Assembly (NCBI GenBank): GCA_016193065.1
Contig: JACPSX010000148.1
Coordinates: forward strand, 1 to 6,812
Length of the DNA stretch: 6,812 nt
Direction: 5' to 3'
Source of the DNA: Candidatus Tectimicrobiota bacterium
GTDB lineage: Bacteria; JACPSX01
Below, one piece after another: positions 4,524-6,812 of this stretch; within the stretch, counting starts at the first letter, position 1, and each line of letters begins with the position of its first letter. Both the position numbers and the translations under genes were made by a program. The notes under the pieces were generated by a model. It ran no database searches. It saw nothing but the letters and a program-made list of their open reading frames with translations, and had not been told where the DNA came from.

Positions 4524-6632
4524 ATGGATTCGAACAGCACATTTGTCATCGGCAGCGATACGGGGGGTACCTTCACGGATATCACGGTCCTCACCGATCA
4601 GGGTGAGATCTTCATGGACAAGGCCCCCACGACCCCCCACGATTTCTCCATCGGCGTCATGGACGCCATCGACAAGGTGAGCCAGGGAATGGGGCTTACC
4701 CGCGAGGATCTCTTGCGTCGCTCTGTCATGGTCAAACACGGCAGCACGGTGGCCACCAACGCCCTGATCACCCGGGAAGGCTCCAAGGTCGGCCTGATCA
4801 CGACCCGCGGCTTTGAGGACACGACCCTGATCATGCGGGCCATCGGGAGAGTGGCCGGCTTGAGCGAAGAAGAGATCAAGCATCAGGCCACGGCGGTAAA
4901 ACCCGAGCCCATGGTGCCGCGGGAACTCATCAAGGGAGTTACGGAACGCGTGGATTCCCAGGGGAAAGTTGTCATCCCCGTGAACCAGGACGAGATCCGC
5001 GAGGCCCTGCGCTGCCTGGTGGAGGAGCACCAGGTGCAGGGGATTGCCGTGAACTTCCTCTTCGGGTTCTCAAATCCCGCTCACGAGCTTGCCGTCCGGC
5101 GCCTCTTCCAGGAGATGTATCCCGGCAGCGACATTACGCTCACTTGCAGCCACGAGATCTGCAAGACGATCCGGGAGTACTCCCGCAGCAACACGGTGAT
5201 CATGAACGAGTTTTTAGCGCGCACCGTGCACAACTATGTGAGCCGGCTGGGCCGCCAACTGGCCGAGTCGGGCTATCAGCGCCCACTTCTGGTTATGCAG
5301 GCCAATGGCGGGGTCGTGCATCCGGACGAGATGGTGCCCGTGGGTACGATCAGTTCCGGCCCATCTGGCGGAGTCATCGCCAGCAAGTTCGTGGCCGACA
5401 TCCTGGGCCATAAGAATGTGGTGACGACGGACATGGGCGGCACCAGCTTCGACGTGAGCCTGCTGATCGATGGTCACTGGCGCAACATGCTGGACTCCAT
5501 CGTGGAGCGCTTCCATGTGAGCTGGCCCATGATGGACATCCAATCAATCGGCGCCGGGGGCGGCACGATTTCCACGGTCGACCCGGTGACGGGCCAGCTC
5601 CGGGTGGGACCCAAGAGCGCCGGGGCGGCTCCTGGCCCGGTCTGTTACGGAGCCGGCGGGCAGCACCCCACGATCACCGACGCCGACTTGATTCTCGGGC
5701 TTCTGGACCCCGACTACTTCCTGGGCGGCCGCATGAAGCTCAACAAGGCCCTGGCCGAGAAGGCCATGCGGGAGAAAATTGCCGAGCCCCTGGGGATGGA
5801 CGTAGTGGAGGCAGCGGCCGGAATCTACGAGATCATCAATGCCTCCATGTCCGACCTGATCCGCAAGCAGGTCGTCACCACAGGGCGGATTCCTGCTGAG
5901 TTCGTCATCTACTCGTTCGGGGGCGCGGGACCGGTACACGCCGCCGCCTACGGCGCGGAGCTCGGCGCGTCCAAGTGTTATATCTTCCCCATGTCTGCGG
6001 TGTTCTCGGCCTTTGGCGTGGCGGCGGCGGACATTATCATGAGCCACCCGGAGACCTTCCGCCAGCGGCTGCCCGTGGACCCGGAGGTTCTCAACCGGAA
6101 GATCGAAAGCGTCGAGTCCGAGCTGCAGGCCGCCATCGAGCGCCAGGGGATCCGTCGGGAAGACATCAGCTTTCGCCGAACTTTTTATATGCGCTACGGG
6201 AAGCAGCTCAATGACCTGGAGATCCAGGTTCCCACCAAGCGCTACACGGAAGAAGATATCCAGGCCATCATGGCACTCTTCGAGCGCAAATATGAGGATG
6301 TGTACGGCCACGGCAGCGGCTACCGGGAGGCGGGCATCTTGCTGATCTCTTTCAACATCGAGGCGATTGGTGCCACCATCAAGCCCCGGCTCGCTACGGT
6401 GCCGAGCAACGGCAGTCGCAGCCCCGAAGGAGCCGTCAAAGGAAAGAGGTTGGTCTACTTCCCCAAGGTCGGGGACTTCGTGGAGACCCGTGTGTACGAT
6501 TATCTCAAGCTGAAGGCCGGACACGGACTCGAAGGGCCGGCCATTGTGGAAACGCCGATCACCACGATCATCATACCGCCTCAAGCCACGGCGGTGGTCG
6601 ATTCGTATCTCAACATCGAGATGGTGATCTAG
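4524..6632 (+). CDS. hyuA: HyuA/AcxA-family ATP-dependent subunit (hydantoinase A / acetone carboxylase beta-like)
   Basis: A complete 702-residue protein of the hydantoinase A/oxoprolinase/acetone carboxylase beta superfamily, whose ASKHA-type fold hydrolyses ATP to activate the substrate. Motifs in order are the phosphate loop SDTGGTFTD (11-19), KHGSTVATNALI (71-82), SRSNTVIMNEFL (220-231), SSGPSGGV (277-284), TDMGGTSFDVS (302-312), SIGAGGGTI (341-349) and VGPKSAGAAPGPVCYGAGG (361-379). After these come YSFGGAGP and a C-terminal domain ending GPAIVETPITTIIIPPQATAVVDSYLNIEMVI. Length fits both HyuA (about 690) and AcxA (about 717). The start has GTGAGGT (4514-4520) close upstream. Its partner HyuB/AcxB follows 9 bases later. 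The partner's SPVVVEGGE wording leans towards acetone/acetophenone-type carboxylases rather than hydantoinase, but the substrate cannot be fixed without the next genes; a small AcxC-like gamma subunit would settle it. Confidence 0.93.
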   Translation: MDSNSTFVIGSDTGGTFTDITVLTDQGEIFMDKAPTTPHDFSIGVMDAIDKVSQGMGLTREDLLRRSVMVKHGSTVATNALITREGSKVGLITTRGFEDTTLIMRAIGRVAGLSEEEIKHQATAVKPEPMVPRELIKGVTERVDSQGKVVIPVNQDEIREALRCLVEEHQVQGIAVNFLFGFSNPAHELAVRRLFQEMYPGSDITLTCSHEICKTIREYSRSNTVIMNEFLARTVHNYVSRLGRQLAESGYQRPLLVMQANGGVVHPDEMVPVGTISSGPSGGVIASKFVADILGHKNVVTTDMGGTSFDVSLLIDGHWRNMLDSIVERFHVSWPMMDIQSIGAGGGTISTVDPVTGQLRVGPKSAGAAPGPVCYGAGGQHPTITDADLILGLLDPDYFLGGRMKLNKALAEKAMREKIAEPLGMDVVEAAAGIYEIINASMSDLIRKQVVTTGRIPAEFVIYSFGGAGPVHAAAYGAELGASKCYIFPMSAVFSAFGVAAADIIMSHPETFRQRLPVDPEVLNRKIESVESELQAAIERQGIRREDISFRRTFYMRYGKQLNDLEIQVPTKRYTEEDIQAIMALFERKYEDVYGHGSGYREAGILLISFNIEAIGATIKPRLATVPSNGSRSPEGAVKGKRLVYFPKVGDFVETRVYDYLKLKAGHGLEGPAIVETPITTIIIPPQATAVVDSYLNIEMVI

Positions 6633-6641
6633 GAGAGCAGG

Positions 6642-6812
6642 ATGGTCAACGGGACAACCAAGATCCGCAGCATTGAGGCCCTCGATCCGGTCAAGTACGA
6701 GATCTTCCGCCACCGCATCTTCAACATCCTGGAAGAAGGGCGGATCGCCATGCGCATGGTGTCGGGTTCGCCCGTCGTCGTGGAAGGAGGGGAGACCCTG
6801 TGCTCGTTTTAC
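6642..6812 (+). CDS. hyuB: HyuB/AcxB-family catalytic subunit, N-terminal part (runs off the window)
   Basis: The first 57 residues of a protein continuing beyond the right edge. DPVKYEIFRHRIFNILEEGRIAMRMVSGSPVVVEGGETLCSFY (15-57) is the N-terminal signature of hydantoinase B/acetone carboxylase alpha subunits, which normally run 550-780 residues. These pair with HyuA/AcxA and carry the substrate-converting site. EGRIAMRMVSGSPVVVEGGE matches the carboxylase branch pattern (helix, then S-P-[IV]-V-x-x-x-G-E) better than the hydantoinase branch, which usually has S-x-x-x-x-E-R-x-D-F. The start is preceded by AGGAG (6631-6635), which overlaps the hyuA stop codon TAG, consistent with coupled translation in one operon. 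Confidence 0.85.
   Translation, partial: MVNGTTKIRSIEALDPVKYEIFRHRIFNILEEGRIAMRMVSGSPVVVEGGETLCSFY

Noticed and set aside
5544-6713. Long minus-strand open frame (389 codons) opposite hyuA
   Set aside because: It is His/Asp/Arg-rich without any domain and is fully explained by codon structure of the strongly supported hyuA gene and its partner.

Overview
The window is a GC-rich bacterial stretch of densely packed genes broken by clusters of short palindromic repeats. The most notable locus is a gene on the minus strand (1349 to 468) that belongs to the glycine/sarcosine/betaine/D-proline reductase selenoprotein family (GrdB/PrdB-like). It is interrupted by one in-frame TGA, which lies in a U-P-A-C motif. 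A hairpin with the geometry of a bacterial SECIS element begins 7 nt after that TGA. The two open halves should therefore be read as one 293-residue selenoprotein. The gene content suggests an organism with an anaerobic or facultative lifestyle, perhaps a Desulfobacterota (deltaproteobacterial) or neighbouring metagenome-type lineage. It carries a GrdB-like selenoprotein, an acetone carboxylase/hydantoinase-type operon, and repeats of the ATTCC-N8-GGAAT and GGGCGC...GCGCCCCTAC kinds. This placement is inference; no rRNA or marker gene is present.

Layout. Positions 2-43 are the last 13 codons of an upstream gene whose TGA overlaps the GTG start of a HepT-like (DUF86) toxin at 40-471, the arrangement expected of a MntA-HepT toxin-antitoxin pair. 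HepT converges on the selenoprotein gene so tightly that both stop codons share one CTAG (468-471). Upstream of the selenoprotein gene on the minus strand are a CCCTCTCCCC-type palindrome and a Sir2 deacylase (2202 to 1447). A roughly 380-base divergent region (2203-2581) holds a TATAAT box for sir2, two REP-like palindromes, a TTGACA box for the rightward genes and a possible tiny leader ORF.

The rightward genes are a small flavin/F420-type split-barrel (PPOX) protein (2582-2998), a GNAT acetyltransferase (3002-3469) and a cytoplasmic YceI-family protein (3509-4057). They are closely spaced and probably co-transcribed. A 466-base gap (4058-4523) is packed with inverted repeats and carries two candidate promoters for the next operon. 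That operon begins with a 702-residue HyuA/AcxA-family ATP-dependent subunit (4524-6632), followed after 9 bases by the N-terminus of the HyuB/AcxB partner (6642 to the window end). The two would form an ATP-dependent carboxylase or hydantoinase of the acetone carboxylase/N-methylhydantoinase superfamily.

The genes fall into four apparently independent modules: the toxin-antitoxin pair, sir2 with the selenoprotein, PPOX-GNAT-YceI, and hyuAB. Nothing seen links them into one pathway.
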